Source: an uncultured Opitutales bacterium
GTDB lineage: Bacteria; Verrucomicrobiota; Verrucomicrobiia; Opitutales; Intestinicryptomonadaceae
Assembly (NCBI GenBank): GCA_944389195.1
Contig: CALXLM010000034.1
Location: 1-64,000 of the forward strand
DNA: 64,000 bases
Direction of reading: 5' to 3'
Part shown: positions 1 through 10,992 of the stretch, one piece after another
Numbering within the stretch: position 1 is the first letter of the stretch
Layout: each line of letters starts with the position of its first letter
Position numbers and translations under genes: made by a program
The notes under the pieces: model-generated
Database searches by the model: none
Told to the model about the DNA's origin: nothing
The model's input: only the letters and a program-made list of their open reading frames with translations

Positions 1-293
1 CGTTCGCGGGCGTTTTTCCCCGCGGCGTCGCTTTTGTCGGATTCAAAGGGATTTTTGAGCCGTTTAAGCCGCGGGGATTTCTGGGGGCGCCCATGGCATT
101 TTTTATGCAAATGCGCGGTAAGGTATATTTAAAGAATGCGCTCGTTTTTTGCCCGCACGGAACTGTCTGCGCAGGACCGCAAACTTGCGCTTTTCCGCCT
201 TTAGGCGCGCGTACGGTATTTGAAGTTTGAAAGATCTCCCGAACGCCCGCATTATGGCACCCATAATTTCGGGCTGTTCGGAAGCCGCCCAAA
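1..293. other. Intergenic start of window, no gene recognised
   Basis: No coding frame here resembles a protein I know. The open frames that enter this stretch from the right are antisense to the rhamnosidase gene. The only structured element is the dyad at 241-279, listed separately. Any gene to the left of position 1 is outside the window. Confidence 0.5.
241..279. repeat. Long imperfect inverted repeat (hairpin) downstream of the rhamnosidase gene
   Basis: The left arm, 241-257 (GAACGCCCGCATTATGG), and the right arm, 261-279, pair over about 16 positions around a CAC loop. The inner part, ATTATGG-CAC-CCATAAT, is perfect, and the outer GCCCG/CGGGC and GAAC/GTTC pairs extend it with two small bulges. 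It lies 15-53 nt past the stop codon of the minus-strand gene at 294-3080, where a terminator would sit. Neither side has a T-tract, so a classical intrinsic terminator is not shown. It may stabilise the mRNA 3' end or be a protein-binding dyad. Confidence 0.5.
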
Positions 294-3080
294 TTACATC
301 GGCCGCAGAAGAATATCGTACGTTCCGCTTCCGACGCCTTGTAAGGACGGGAACCCCCCGTCGAAACTGATAGCGCTTTCAGCCAAGGGATGTCCGTTTA
401 TGCGTATGGTTTTGATATTCTTTGTGGGGAATACGATTGTGCCGGTGGCGTTCGGCGGAATCACGACCGTCCACTCCATGACGCCGTCGGAAATCTTCCA
501 AGACGACGAAGCCGTTCCGTATGGTGTTTCGTGCGAGGCGTTCGCAAACGTAAAGCCGCCTCCGGGTTTGGGCGCGTACAGAATGTTTTTATATCCGGGA
601 TTGTTTTCGTCGTACCACAACCCGGCCACGTCCTTGTACATCCACTGCCCGATTGCCCCATATGCGTAATGGTTGAACGAGTTCATTCCCGCGCTGCCGA
701 AACCGTGCTCGTGAGAGTAGCTGTTCCATCGCTCCCACATAGTGGTGGCGCCCTGGTTTATCGGATAGAGCCACGACGGATATTTCTCGTTGTTGATTAA
801 CATGTAGGCCAAGTCTATTCTGCCGAACCGCGTTAGCACGGGGTTTAAAAGCGGAGTTCCGACAAAGCCGGTATTTAGGCGGTTGCCGTCGCGCTCTATG
901 GCCTTTACGAGTTTTGCGAAAATCTTTTGGCGGAGATTTTCGGGGGCTATGTCGAAAGCCAATGTGAGCAAATACGCCGTTTGGCAGTCGCTTTTTACAG
1001 TGCCGTCGGCAGATACATATTGCGCGTTGAATGCCGCTCGGACGTCCTTTCCCAAAGCGGCGAAATATTTTGCGTCGGCCTCTTTGCCGAGTATTTTTGC
1101 TATGCGCTCCATCAGGTCGCAGCAGCGGACGAAATATGCCGTTCCGATGAGGTCTTTCGGGGCGTCCGAGGCGGAGGAGTCTCTTTTGCCGTTTGGCTGC
1201 AGCCAGTCGCCATAACCCTTGGCGGGGCGTATGAGACCCTTCGATTCGCGCTTCATAAATTCGATCCACGACTTCATTGCGGCATAATTTTTCTCGAGAA
1301 TCTTTTTGTCGCCGTAGGCCATATATATTTCCCACGGGCATATTACCATGGCGTCGGCCCATGCGGCGCTGCCGGTTCCGCAGCCGATGTCCGGGGCAAC
1401 GTGTGCGGGGGCTCCGCCGTTTTTGATGGTGTCCGCCAAATCGAGCGTCCATTTCGAGAAGAATCCGGACACGTCCATATTGAAGGCCGCCGTCGGACAG
1501 AATACCTGGGCGTCGCCTGCCCAGCCGAGCCTTTCGTTGCGCTGCGGGCAGTCGGTCGGGGTTGAGAAGAAGTTTCCGCGCTGGCCCCACTGTATGTTGT
1601 TTTGAAGCGTGTTTACTTTCGGTTTCGAGCAAAAGAACGAGCCTATGAGGGGCATGTCGTTATACAGAACTACGCCTTTGACCCAATCGGCCTGTGGCTT
1701 TGCGTTGTCCGAAAGCCCGCTTATTTCGACGTATCTGAATCCGTGGTATGTAAAAAGAGGCTCCCATTCGTCGGGCATGAATCCCCCGGCGCTCGTGTAT
1801 AAATCTTCGCTTACGGCGCTCCGGTAGTTGTCGGTATATAGTGTTCCGTCTTTGTTTAGCATTTCGGCGAAGCGCAATTTTACGGTTCTGCCGTTCTTTG
1901 CAGGTATTTTTATGCGCGCCCACCCGACCATGTTTTGCCCCATGTCGAATATGTACGCGCCGTCGGCAACTTTCCTGACGGAAACGGCATTGAGGACATC
2001 TTTTACGACAATCGGCTGGTTTCTGCGCGGTTCAAGAAGCGGGGCGCTCCCGACGCTTTTTTCGGACGGTGTTTTCCATGCAGAGTCGTCGAAGCCGTTT
2101 TTATTCCAGCCTGGCATTTCGCGGCGGGCGTCGTAAATTTCGCCGTCGTATATGTCGGAAAACAGTATGGGGCCGTACGAATATTTCCATGTAGAGTCGG
2201 TTGCAATGGTTTCTGTCGAGCCGTCGTCGTACGTTATTTCTATTTGCGCCAGCAGTTCCGGACGGTCACCGTATCTTCCCCTTACGTCTTTGTTTGAGAA
2301 TCCGATGCGCCCCGAATACCAGCCGTTTCCTATCACGGCAGCAAACGTATTTTTGCCGCTCCAGAGCATGTCGGTTATATCGTATGTGTTGGTTTGAATC
2401 CTTTTATTGTAGTCGGTCCAGCCGGTTCCCCAGTAGTCTTTGCCGACTTTCTTCCCGTTGACGTAGAATTGGAAAATTCCTCGGCATGTGACATAAAGAC
2501 GCGCCGATACTGCGGTTTTGTCCGTTTCGACCTCTTTGCGGAAATATGCAGGGGGAACATATTTCGAGGTCACTTTTGTTTTAAAAGTCGGCCTGTTTAG
2601 GGTTTCTTCATAATTGAGAAGAGGTTCGGGGGAGAATATCCATTTTCCCTTCCAATCGGAATTGTTAAGAAGGCCTGCTTCGAAAAACGCGGCGTCCGAC
2701 CATTCCGAAACCTTGCCGTCGGCGTCCCAATATCTTACGCGCCAGTAAATGCGGTCGCGCGATTTTATAGGTTCTCCGCCGTAGGGAATCTTTACTGATT
2801 TGTCGGAGAGTACCTTGCCGCTGTCCCAAAGCGGGCTCGAATCGAGCGCTTCCGGAGATTTTGCCGCCACAATCTGGTAGGCAGTTTGTTTTACGTTTTC
2901 GCCTCCGGCGGGAAGCTTCCACGAAAACGCCAGGTTTTCGAGGGAGTATCCGACGGGATTGGAAAAAAATTCCCCGACTGTGGTATCGTAAGGTTTCCCC
3001 GCCTCTTGGGAGGCGCATAGCGCCATCGGGCAGATGGCCAATAACATTCCCCAAAACAACTTTTTCATGTTATGCATCAT
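294..3080 (-). CDS. Secreted alpha-L-rhamnosidase (GH78)
   Basis: A 928-residue exported glycoside hydrolase expected to remove terminal alpha-L-rhamnose from plant glycans or glycosides such as rhamnogalacturonan side chains. Residues 1-23 form a signal peptide (charged MKK, hydrophobic core, CASQ cleavage region). An N-terminal beta-sandwich domain with the family pattern VTCRGIFQFYVNGKKVG precedes an (alpha/alpha)6 barrel. The barrel holds the GH78 signature DCPQRNERLGWAGD at about residues 510-523, with the acidic E516, and TMWERW with E783, the expected general base. A C-terminal beta domain follows. Length is normal for the family. ATG codons at 3080, 3077 and 3068 are all possible starts; the last still gives a good signal peptide. 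It stands alone, facing away from the pyruvate formate-lyase gene. The substrate is inferred from family only. Confidence 0.9.
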   Translation of the reverse strand: MMHNMKKLFWGMLLAICPMALCASQEAGKPYDTTVGEFFSNPVGYSLENLAFSWKLPAGGENVKQTAYQIVAAKSPEALDSSPLWDSGKVLSDKSVKIPYGGEPIKSRDRIYWRVRYWDADGKVSEWSDAAFFEAGLLNNSDWKGKWIFSPEPLLNYEETLNRPTFKTKVTSKYVPPAYFRKEVETDKTAVSARLYVTCRGIFQFYVNGKKVGKDYWGTGWTDYNKRIQTNTYDITDMLWSGKNTFAAVIGNGWYSGRIGFSNKDVRGRYGDRPELLAQIEITYDDGSTETIATDSTWKYSYGPILFSDIYDGEIYDARREMPGWNKNGFDDSAWKTPSEKSVGSAPLLEPRRNQPIVVKDVLNAVSVRKVADGAYIFDMGQNMVGWARIKIPAKNGRTVKLRFAEMLNKDGTLYTDNYRSAVSEDLYTSAGGFMPDEWEPLFTYHGFRYVEISGLSDNAKPQADWVKGVVLYNDMPLIGSFFCSKPKVNTLQNNIQWGQRGNFFSTPTDCPQRNERLGWAGDAQVFCPTAAFNMDVSGFFSKWTLDLADTIKNGGAPAHVAPDIGCGTGSAAWADAMVICPWEIYMAYGDKKILEKNYAAMKSWIEFMKRESKGLIRPAKGYGDWLQPNGKRDSSASDAPKDLIGTAYFVRCCDLMERIAKILGKEADAKYFAALGKDVRAAFNAQYVSADGTVKSDCQTAYLLTLAFDIAPENLRQKIFAKLVKAIERDGNRLNTGFVGTPLLNPVLTRFGRIDLAYMLINNEKYPSWLYPINQGATTMWERWNSYSHEHGFGSAGMNSFNHYAYGAIGQWMYKDVAGLWYDENNPGYKNILYAPKPGGGFTFANASHETPYGTASSSWKISDGVMEWTVVIPPNATGTIVFPTKNIKTIRINGHPLAESAISFDGGFPSLQGVGSGTYDILLRPM

Positions 3081-3305
3081 ATCAATTAAGGCTATTGTAT
3101 AATAATTACGAGCTAAAATTGCTCGGCAACTTCCTTTGACAATGTTGGAAAATTCGCGGTTTTCAAGAAAAAAACGGTTTTCAAATTTTGTGCCGGCATA
3201 AAGATTTGTTTTTTGCGGTGCTTTTTAGTTTACAAGGGAAATTTTGCCATTACAAACGGAGGCATTTATTTATATTTTTCCGCCAAAATTTTAATGGGAA
3301 TTTCG

Positions 3306-5552
3306 ATGAACATAGAAAACGCAAAACACGCATGGGACGGTTTTAAGGCCGGCAAATGGACGCAGTCTGTTGACATAATTGACTTTATAAAACTCAACTA
3401 CACTCCGTATTCCGGAGACGCGTCGTTTCTGTCTCCAGCAACGGAGCGGACGAAAAGGGTTTGGGACAAGGTTTTGTCTCTGATGAAAAAGGAAATTGAA
3501 AAGAACGGCTGTCTCGACGCCGACGTTTCGACGCCGTCGGCGATAGATTCGCACAAGGCCGGGTATATCGACAGGGAAGCGGAGATTATCGTCGGCCTTC
3601 AGACCGACGCGCCCCTAAAAAGGGCGATAATGCCCTACGGCGGATACCGCATGGTTCATTCGTCCTGCGAGGCTTACGGGCTGAAGGAGGACGAGCGCGT
3701 CAGGGAGATATTTACAAAATACCGCAAGACGCACAACGAGGGCGTCTATCAGGCGTACACTCCCGACATTCTCGCGGCGCGCAAAAGCGCCATAATTACG
3801 GGGCTTCCCGACGCCTACGGCCGCGGGCGCATCATAGGTGACTATCGCAGGTTGGCTTTGTACGGCATAGACATTCTGCTGGAGGATAAGAGGCGCGAAA
3901 AATCCGAATCCGATTCGGCGCTGATGGATTCCGACGTCATAAGGGAGCGCGAGGAGCTTTCCGAGCAGATAGGGGCGCTTGAAGCCATGCGGAGAATGGC
4001 GTCGTTTTACGGCATAGATATTTCTGGCCCGGCAAAAAATTTTAAGGAGGCCGTGCAGTGGGTTTATTTTGCGTACCTTGCGGCGGTAAAAGACCAGAAC
4101 GGGGCGGCGATGTCGCTCGGGCGCGTCACCACATTTCTCGACATATATGCCGAGCGCGATCTTGCGCGCGGGGCGATAGACGAAACCGGAGTGCAGGAAA
4201 TCATAGACGATTTTGTGATAAAGCTCCGCATGGTGAGATTCCTTCGCACTCCGGAATACAACGAACTTTTCAGCGGAGATCCCGTGTGGGTCACCGAATC
4301 GATAGGGGGAATGAACGACGACGGCCGCACGTTCGTGACTAAAAATTCGTTCAGAATGCTGCATACGCTTTGCAATCTCGGCCCCGCTCCGGAACCGAAT
4401 CTCACCGTGCTGTGGTCAAACAGGCTGCCCGAGGGGTTCAAGGATTTTTGCGCGAAAACGTCGATTGAGACCTCAGCCATACAGTACGAGAACGACGACC
4501 TTATGCGGCCCGCTTTCGGCGACGATTACGGCATAGCCTGCTGCGTGTCTCCTATGGTAATCGGCAAGGAAATGCAGTTTTTCGGGGCAAGGGCGAATTT
4601 GGCGAAGGCCCTTCTTTACGCCATCAACGGCGGGGTCGACGAGAAGTCGGGCGTGCTTGTGGCCAAAGGTATGGAGCCGATAACTTCCGAGTATCTCGAC
4701 TACGACGAAGTGTGCAAAAAGTTCGACAAAATGATGGATTGGCTCAGCCGCACATATGTAAACGCCCTCAACATCATTCACTATATGCACGACAAATACT
4801 ACTATGAAAAGGCGCAGCTGGCCTTTATGCAAAAGGACGTCGTGCGGAAGCTTGGCTGCGGCATAGCCGGATTTTCCGTCGTTGTCGATTCCCTTTCGGC
4901 AATAAAATACGCGAAGGTAAAACCCGTGCGCAACGAAAGCGGCATAGCCGTCGATTTTGAAATAGAGGGCGATTTCCCGAAATACGGCAACAACGACGAC
5001 CGCGTCGATTCCATAGCGGCAAATCTCGTCAAGAGATTTATGGACAAGATCCGCAAGCTTCCGACCTACAGGAACGCAGTCCAAACGCAGTCGATTCTGA
5101 CAATCACCTCGAACGTCGTTTACGGGAAAAAAACCGGGAATACGCCCGACGGGCGCAAGGGGGGAGTGCCTTTTGCGCCGGGGGCGAATCCGTTCCACGG
5201 GCGCGATTCGAGCGGGGCGCTGGCGTCCCTCTGTTCGGTGGCAAAACTCCCCTTTGAACACGCCAAAGACGGCATATCTAACACGTTCTCCATTCTTCCG
5301 GATTCCCTCGGTAAGTCTGAACGCGAGCGGATTGCCAACTTGTGCGGGCTTATCGACGGCTATATGTCCAAGCACGGGCAGCACCTGAACGTGAACGTTC
5401 TCTTGCGCGAGGTGCTGCAAGATGCGATGGAACATCCCGAGAAATATCCCCAGCTTACAATCCGCGTTTCCGGATATGCGGTCAATTTTATAAAGCTTAC
5501 CAAGCCTCAGCAGCTCGATGTAATATCGAGAACCTTCCATTCCAAGTTTTAG
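3306..5552 (+). CDS. pflB: Pyruvate formate-lyase (formate C-acetyltransferase)
   Basis: Cytoplasmic glycyl-radical enzyme that splits pyruvate and CoA into acetyl-CoA and formate in anaerobic fermentation. The 748-residue frame shows the paired catalytic cysteines C412-C413 in IACCVSPM, which separate true pyruvate formate-lyases from diol and glycerol dehydratase relatives, and the radical-bearing G723 in RVSGYAVNF near the C terminus. I chose ATG 3306 because a GGGAA stands 5 nt upstream and homologues begin near this point. ATG 3294 or an upstream TTG at 3213 would add residues that look non-homologous. The activating enzyme follows 84 nt downstream on the same strand, so both are probably co-transcribed. 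Its presence implies an oxygen-free or microaerobic lifestyle. Confidence 0.95.
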   Translation: MNIENAKHAWDGFKAGKWTQSVDIIDFIKLNYTPYSGDASFLSPATERTKRVWDKVLSLMKKEIEKNGCLDADVSTPSAIDSHKAGYIDREAEIIVGLQTDAPLKRAIMPYGGYRMVHSSCEAYGLKEDERVREIFTKYRKTHNEGVYQAYTPDILAARKSAIITGLPDAYGRGRIIGDYRRLALYGIDILLEDKRREKSESDSALMDSDVIREREELSEQIGALEAMRRMASFYGIDISGPAKNFKEAVQWVYFAYLAAVKDQNGAAMSLGRVTTFLDIYAERDLARGAIDETGVQEIIDDFVIKLRMVRFLRTPEYNELFSGDPVWVTESIGGMNDDGRTFVTKNSFRMLHTLCNLGPAPEPNLTVLWSNRLPEGFKDFCAKTSIETSAIQYENDDLMRPAFGDDYGIACCVSPMVIGKEMQFFGARANLAKALLYAINGGVDEKSGVLVAKGMEPITSEYLDYDEVCKKFDKMMDWLSRTYVNALNIIHYMHDKYYYEKAQLAFMQKDVVRKLGCGIAGFSVVVDSLSAIKYAKVKPVRNESGIAVDFEIEGDFPKYGNNDDRVDSIAANLVKRFMDKIRKLPTYRNAVQTQSILTITSNVVYGKKTGNTPDGRKGGVPFAPGANPFHGRDSSGALASLCSVAKLPFEHAKDGISNTFSILPDSLGKSERERIANLCGLIDGYMSKHGQHLNVNVLLREVLQDAMEHPEKYPQLTIRVSGYAVNFIKLTKPQQLDVISRTFHSKF

Positions 5553-5636
5553 GGGTAGTTTGGGGGATATATTCCGGGCGCGCCGTTGGCGCGTTTTTGT
5601 TGCGCCCGGCGGTTAATTGGGAAATCGTTTTGGGGC

Positions 5637-6374
5637 ATGGCATCGGCTAAGATACATTCGGTTGAAACTCTCGGGGCTTTGGACGGCCCCGGAATAAGGT
5701 ATGTCCTGTTTATGAAGGGCTGCCCTCTAAGATGCGCGTTTTGCCATAACCCTGACACGTGGGCCTCGCCTCAATTTTCCTCGCGGTCGGCGGCCGAGGT
5801 TGCCGCGGACGTTCTGAGGTACAAGGAGTTTTTCGACGCTTCCGGAGGCGGATTTACCGCTTCGGGGGGAGAGCCGCTTCTCCAGCCGCTATTTTTGGAG
5901 GAACTTTTCGGAATTTTAAAGAGGGAAGGAGTTTCCACGGCGGTGGATACATGCGGCTATGTCGAAAATATTTCGGACGTGCGCGGGGCGGTGGAGCTTG
6001 CGGATTTGTTTTTGCTCGACATAAAGCATCTCGACGACGCCGTTCATAGAAGGCTTACGGGAAAATCAAACGGGAGGGTTCTGGAATTTCTCGGCTTTCT
6101 CGACAAGTTGGGGAAAGAAATTCACATAAGAGTGGTTCTTATTAACGACATATCGGCGGACAGGGCGTATCTCGAACTTCTGGCGTCTTTTTTAAAAAAG
6201 TATCCTTCGGTGTCGCGCGTGGACTTGTTGCCTTATCATACGCTGGGAGTGCGCAAATGGCGCGCTTTAGGCCTGCCGTACAGGTTGGATTCGTCCGCGG
6301 AGATTTCTGATGTGCAGCGTTTGCATGCGGTTGAAATTTTCAGGGACGCCGGATTCGAGACAACCGTGCAATAA
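5637..6374 (+). CDS. pflA: Pyruvate formate-lyase activating enzyme (radical SAM)
   Basis: Radical-SAM enzyme that generates the glycyl radical on PflB by abstracting a hydrogen from the conserved glycine. The 245-residue protein has the [4Fe-4S] motif C29-x3-C33-x2-C36 in GCPLRCAFCHNPD, followed by the SAM-contacting SGGEP at 76-80. Length matches E. coli PflA. It has no extra ferredoxin insert, as expected for the short PflA type rather than for activases of dehydratases. ATG 5637 fits the family N terminus and has GGGG just upstream; an in-frame TTG at 5586 would give an extension unlike the family. It sits directly behind pflB. Confidence 0.95.
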   Translation: MASAKIHSVETLGALDGPGIRYVLFMKGCPLRCAFCHNPDTWASPQFSSRSAAEVAADVLRYKEFFDASGGGFTASGGEPLLQPLFLEELFGILKREGVSTAVDTCGYVENISDVRGAVELADLFLLDIKHLDDAVHRRLTGKSNGRVLEFLGFLDKLGKEIHIRVVLINDISADRAYLELLASFLKKYPSVSRVDLLPYHTLGVRKWRALGLPYRLDSSAEISDVQRLHAVEIFRDAGFETTVQ

Positions 6375-6481
6375 CCGGCGCCGCTTGCGGTTGCTAAGCC
6401 AATGCGGTCGTTTCTTTGCCTTTTAGAAACTTGAAACAGCCTGCCGCAGCGGAATTTTTGCCGTTTTTTTGGAGCTTTTTT

Positions 6482-6895
6482 TTAAAATTTAAACGGTTTG
6501 TGTCCGTCCATATTTTTTCCGATTTTTGAATACAGACCGGCGGCTTCGGGTGTGGATATGCATGTAATCCAGTTTATGCCGTCGCGTTTTAGGCGTTTTA
6601 CAATTGAATCGCAAAGCATTTCGCCTATTCCCATGCGCCTGAACGGCGGCTCCACGAACAGCTCCAGAAGGTACGCATCGCCGACGCCGTCGGATATAGC
6701 CCTAAAAAAACCCACCATTTCGCTGCCGCAGAATGCGCCGAAACAGCAGTGCGAATTTTTAAGGGCGCGTTTTATAAGTGAAAGGTCTTTTGCAGGGGAT
6801 TCCAACCAACCCGCATGTTCATATATTAGGGCTACGCCGTTTTCGACGCCTTCGTCTTCGGGACTCAACTCTCTAATTGTAATGTTTTCTTTCAT
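6482..6895 (-). CDS. GNAT-family N-acetyltransferase
   Basis: A 137-residue protein with the GNAT fold. The acetyl-CoA pyrophosphate-binding motif is visible as PPFRRMGIGEMLCD at about 83-95 (R/Q-x-x-G-x-G pattern), after a beta-strand reading YLLELFVEP, and a C-terminal helix and strand end the domain. The acceptor substrate cannot be read from the sequence. Its start codon overlaps the stop of the upstream DUF2156 gene by 4 nt (ATGA), which indicates translational coupling and a shared role, perhaps modification of an amine on a lipid, peptide or sugar. No membrane segment or signal peptide is seen. Confidence 0.8.
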   Translation of the reverse strand: MKENITIRELSPEDEGVENGVALIYEHAGWLESPAKDLSLIKRALKNSHCCFGAFCGSEMVGFFRAISDGVGDAYLLELFVEPPFRRMGIGEMLCDSIVKRLKRDGINWITCISTPEAAGLYSKIGKNMDGHKPFKF

Positions 6896-7758
6896 AAAAA
6901 TCGGGGCACCAGCGACAGCCTTTTATACATTCTCACAGGGTCGAGAGACCTTTTCGCCTGCCTTAGGTTTTGTTCGCCGAAGTCCTGTTCGCGGTTCATA
7001 AAGGTCGCGCCTTTCGAGGAAAGGGTTTCGGCTTCGAGGCGGACGAGCATTTGGGCTGAGCCGTCGAACGACTTATCCGATTTTTCGAAAATAACGTCGA
7101 AAGTTTCGCAGGGCATGCGGGCGAAAGCGGCGAATCCGACGATTCTATGCGAATCGGAACGCAAAATCAATCCACCGAGCCCTATCGCGTCAAATTCCTG
7201 AAAAGCTTTGGAGAGAGCGCACTTTTCAAAATCGGCGGCGTTTTCAAGCGCAAAGTCCGCCGCTTGGTCGATATTGAGAGGGCTTATTTCTTCGCATGTC
7301 CAATTCGGATTTTGCTTTTCAAAATGTTTTATGTGGTTGCGCTTTTTGCGAAGCAGGGGGCCTTTCATGTTTTTTAAGGATTCGAGGCTGTATATGTAGT
7401 CAAAATCGCCGTCGTTTTCCACTATGTCGAAAAAATCGCGCACGGCCGGGAATTTTTCGGAATAATTAGGCGGAACGTCGTATAGGTAGTCGAATTTTAT
7501 TCCGGATTCGTCGGCTTCGCGCACGTATGAAACAAGTTCGTCCAGATTCGCGGGCTTGCCTATAGGATAGTGCAAAATGCCGTGCTTGGGCTTTAAAACG
7601 GCTATCCTGTTGTTCCAGAGCGCAATTTGAGTTTTGTAATTTTCTGAATAGACATAATTTACGGCAAACGTTTGCTCGCAGCTTTCAACGGGGTTCTCGG
7701 ACGCGGCAAGTTCGAAAAACTTTTTGTCGGCGATGTTAATTGGCCTAAATTTCAACAT
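6892..7758 (-). CDS. DUF2156 / phosphatidylglycerol lysyltransferase C-terminal-like protein
   Basis: A 288-residue soluble protein of the DUF2156 family, which has a duplicated GNAT-like fold related to the catalytic part of MprF (aminoacyl-phosphatidylglycerol synthase) and FemAB enzymes. The visible hallmarks are RKKRNHIKHF at 137-146 and NREQDFGEQNLRQAK starting near 255, both typical of the family. There are no membrane helices, so this is the stand-alone cytosolic form, whose reaction is generally unknown. It is the first gene of a two-gene unit with the GNAT gene. A role in transferring aminoacyl or acyl groups to an envelope component is inference. Confidence 0.8.
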   Translation of the reverse strand: MLKFRPINIADKKFFELAASENPVESCEQTFAVNYVYSENYKTQIALWNNRIAVLKPKHGILHYPIGKPANLDELVSYVREADESGIKFDYLYDVPPNYSEKFPAVRDFFDIVENDGDFDYIYSLESLKNMKGPLLRKKRNHIKHFEKQNPNWTCEEISPLNIDQAADFALENAADFEKCALSKAFQEFDAIGLGGLILRSDSHRIVGFAAFARMPCETFDVIFEKSDKSFDGSAQMLVRLEAETLSSKGATFMNREQDFGEQNLRQAKRSLDPVRMYKRLSLVPRFL

Positions 7759-7796
7759 TCGGTGTTTATCGTAAAAATGCGGTAAATATCAAGGCT

Positions 7797-9188
7797 TCAC
7801 ACGATTTCGCCTTCAAGAGCCGTGACGGTAATGCTGTTTATTTTAACGTTGACAAGTTTTGCAATGTCGTCGGGTGAGGCTCTAAAAATTGCTTTTCTAT
7901 GGGTTCGCGTTCTTCCCATGAAAAGGTTTTCGCCGCGCTTTGCGGCAGACTCAACAAGGACCTCTTGGGTGGTTCCTATAAATTTGTCGTGATAGCGCAT
8001 CGACTGTTCGGCAAGGTCGCCGAGCAATATCTGGTTGCGCATTTCCTTGACTTCCTCCGGCACGGAGTCCGGCAACCTTGCAGATTCCGTTCCCATTCTG
8101 GGACTATATTTGAATATAAAAGCCATATCGAAACCGGCTGTTTTGAAGGCTTGGCGTGTTTGTTCGAAATCGGTGTCGGTTTCGTTCGGATAGCCGACAA
8201 TTACATCTGTTGATATGGAAATATTCGGTTTGCGGTCGCGCAGCTTGTCTATAATCTTTAGAAAACTCGATATTTTATAGGGCCGGCGCATGGCTTTGAG
8301 TATGGTGTCGCTGCCCGACTGCATTGGAAGATGCACATATTCACACAATTTGGGCAATTCGGCGTAAGCGTTTATGAGGTCGTCACCGAAATACGACGGG
8401 TGCGGAGAGGTAAACCTGATGCGTTCAATGCCGTCAATATCGTTGATTGCGCGCAAAAGGCGGGTAAATGCCGCAGGGTCTTTTGCGTTTTCGGAATCGC
8501 GCCCGAAAGCGTTTACAACTTGTCCCAAAAGGGTAATTTCTTTAACCCCTGAATCGGCGAGGCGCTTAGCTTCGGAAACGATGTCTTCAAGCGGTCTCGA
8601 CCTTTGTTTCCCGCGCACTTTGGGAACTATGCAATACGAGCAGTTCATCTGGCACCCTTGCATTATTGATATGAACGCGCAGGCGCGTTTTGAACTTGGA
8701 GCGGGAAGATGCTTGTTTATATAGAGATGCGATTGAAGGTTGTCGGATATGTCCACCGCCGCGGCGCTTGTTTTAGGCGTGCGCTTTGCGCCTTTGGGAA
8801 GTTTTGGGTGGCCTATGCCGGCTTTTCTTTTATTGAAGATGTCGATTGCGATTTCTGCGATTCTGTGTGTTTGGCGGGTACCCGCAACAAAGTCGATGTC
8901 GGGCATCAGCTTTACGAGATCCGCGCCCCTGTTTTGGGCCATGCAACCGACTGCTCCCACAATGGGAAAATCGGCGTCGATAGGTTTTCGCAGCCATATC
9001 AGATGTCCGAGTTTTCCGATAGCCTTCAGTTCGGCCTGTTCCCGCACGGCGCATGTGTTTACCACGGCGACGTCGGCCTGTGTTTCGTCTTCGGTGATTT
9101 CCCATCCGCGCTCAATGAACTGCGCCGCAATATCCTCGGAATCGCGGTCGTTCATTTGGCATCCGTACGTGCGTATATAGACCTTCAC
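7797..9188 (-). CDS. miaB: tRNA-2-methylthio-N6-dimethylallyladenosine synthase MiaB
   Basis: Radical-SAM methylthiotransferase that adds the 2-methylthio group to i6A37 in tRNAs reading UNN codons. The 463-residue protein has the three MTTase domains in order. The N-terminal UPF0004 domain carries cluster cysteines C10 (TYGCQMND), C46 (VVNTCAVRE) and C82 (VGCMAQ). The radical-SAM core has C179-x3-C183-x2-C186, and a C-terminal TRAM domain spans about 400-463. The TYGCQMN and VNTCAVRE signatures favour MiaB over RimO or MtaB. The start gives MKVYIRTYGCQMN, as in homologues. It lies 38 nt upstream of the DUF2156/GNAT pair on the same strand, so the three genes may share a transcript. Confidence 0.93.
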   Translation of the reverse strand: MKVYIRTYGCQMNDRDSEDIAAQFIERGWEITEDETQADVAVVNTCAVREQAELKAIGKLGHLIWLRKPIDADFPIVGAVGCMAQNRGADLVKLMPDIDFVAGTRQTHRIAEIAIDIFNKRKAGIGHPKLPKGAKRTPKTSAAAVDISDNLQSHLYINKHLPAPSSKRACAFISIMQGCQMNCSYCIVPKVRGKQRSRPLEDIVSEAKRLADSGVKEITLLGQVVNAFGRDSENAKDPAAFTRLLRAINDIDGIERIRFTSPHPSYFGDDLINAYAELPKLCEYVHLPMQSGSDTILKAMRRPYKISSFLKIIDKLRDRKPNISISTDVIVGYPNETDTDFEQTRQAFKTAGFDMAFIFKYSPRMGTESARLPDSVPEEVKEMRNQILLGDLAEQSMRYHDKFIGTTQEVLVESAAKRGENLFMGRTRTHRKAIFRASPDDIAKLVNVKINSITVTALEGEIV

Positions 9189-9334
9189 TTTAAAAATTTT
9201 TTCCTTGAAATTATGGCAAATATGGATTTTTCAAATCACTGCGAATTGCGGCAGGCACAAAGCCGCCGCAGAGTTCTGATTTTTGCAAACTTTACATGAA
9301 AGTAAAAGTCTAAAATATCCAAAAAAGCACAATA

Positions 9335-10792
<1,458 letters not shown>

Positions 10793-10951
10793 CGTGGGAA
10801 TTGATGCGCACTTTTGCGCGCCACTGATGGCGTGGGCGTCCGATATTGCGCCCGCGCGAACTTGCGTTTAGATGAAAAACTTTCCCGCGCCGGAGTCTGC
10901 GAGCCGCCTTTGAAAGGCGCCGCGCAAGTTATAGCCTTGAATTTGGCAAAT

Positions 10952-10983
10952 AAAAAAGCGGAGCGTTTCGGCTCCGCTTTTTT
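10952..10983. terminator. Bidirectional intrinsic terminator between oadA and the xylanase gene
   Basis: A perfect 13-bp stem, AAAAAAGCGGAGC at 10952-10964 and its complement at 10971-10983, encloses a 6-nt loop GTTTCG. The A-run and T-run flanking the GC core provide a U-tract in both directions. The hairpin lies between the converging plus-strand gene ending at 10792 and the minus-strand gene ending at 10993, so it should terminate both. Confidence 0.92.
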
Positions 10984-10992
10984 CGTTTTTTG

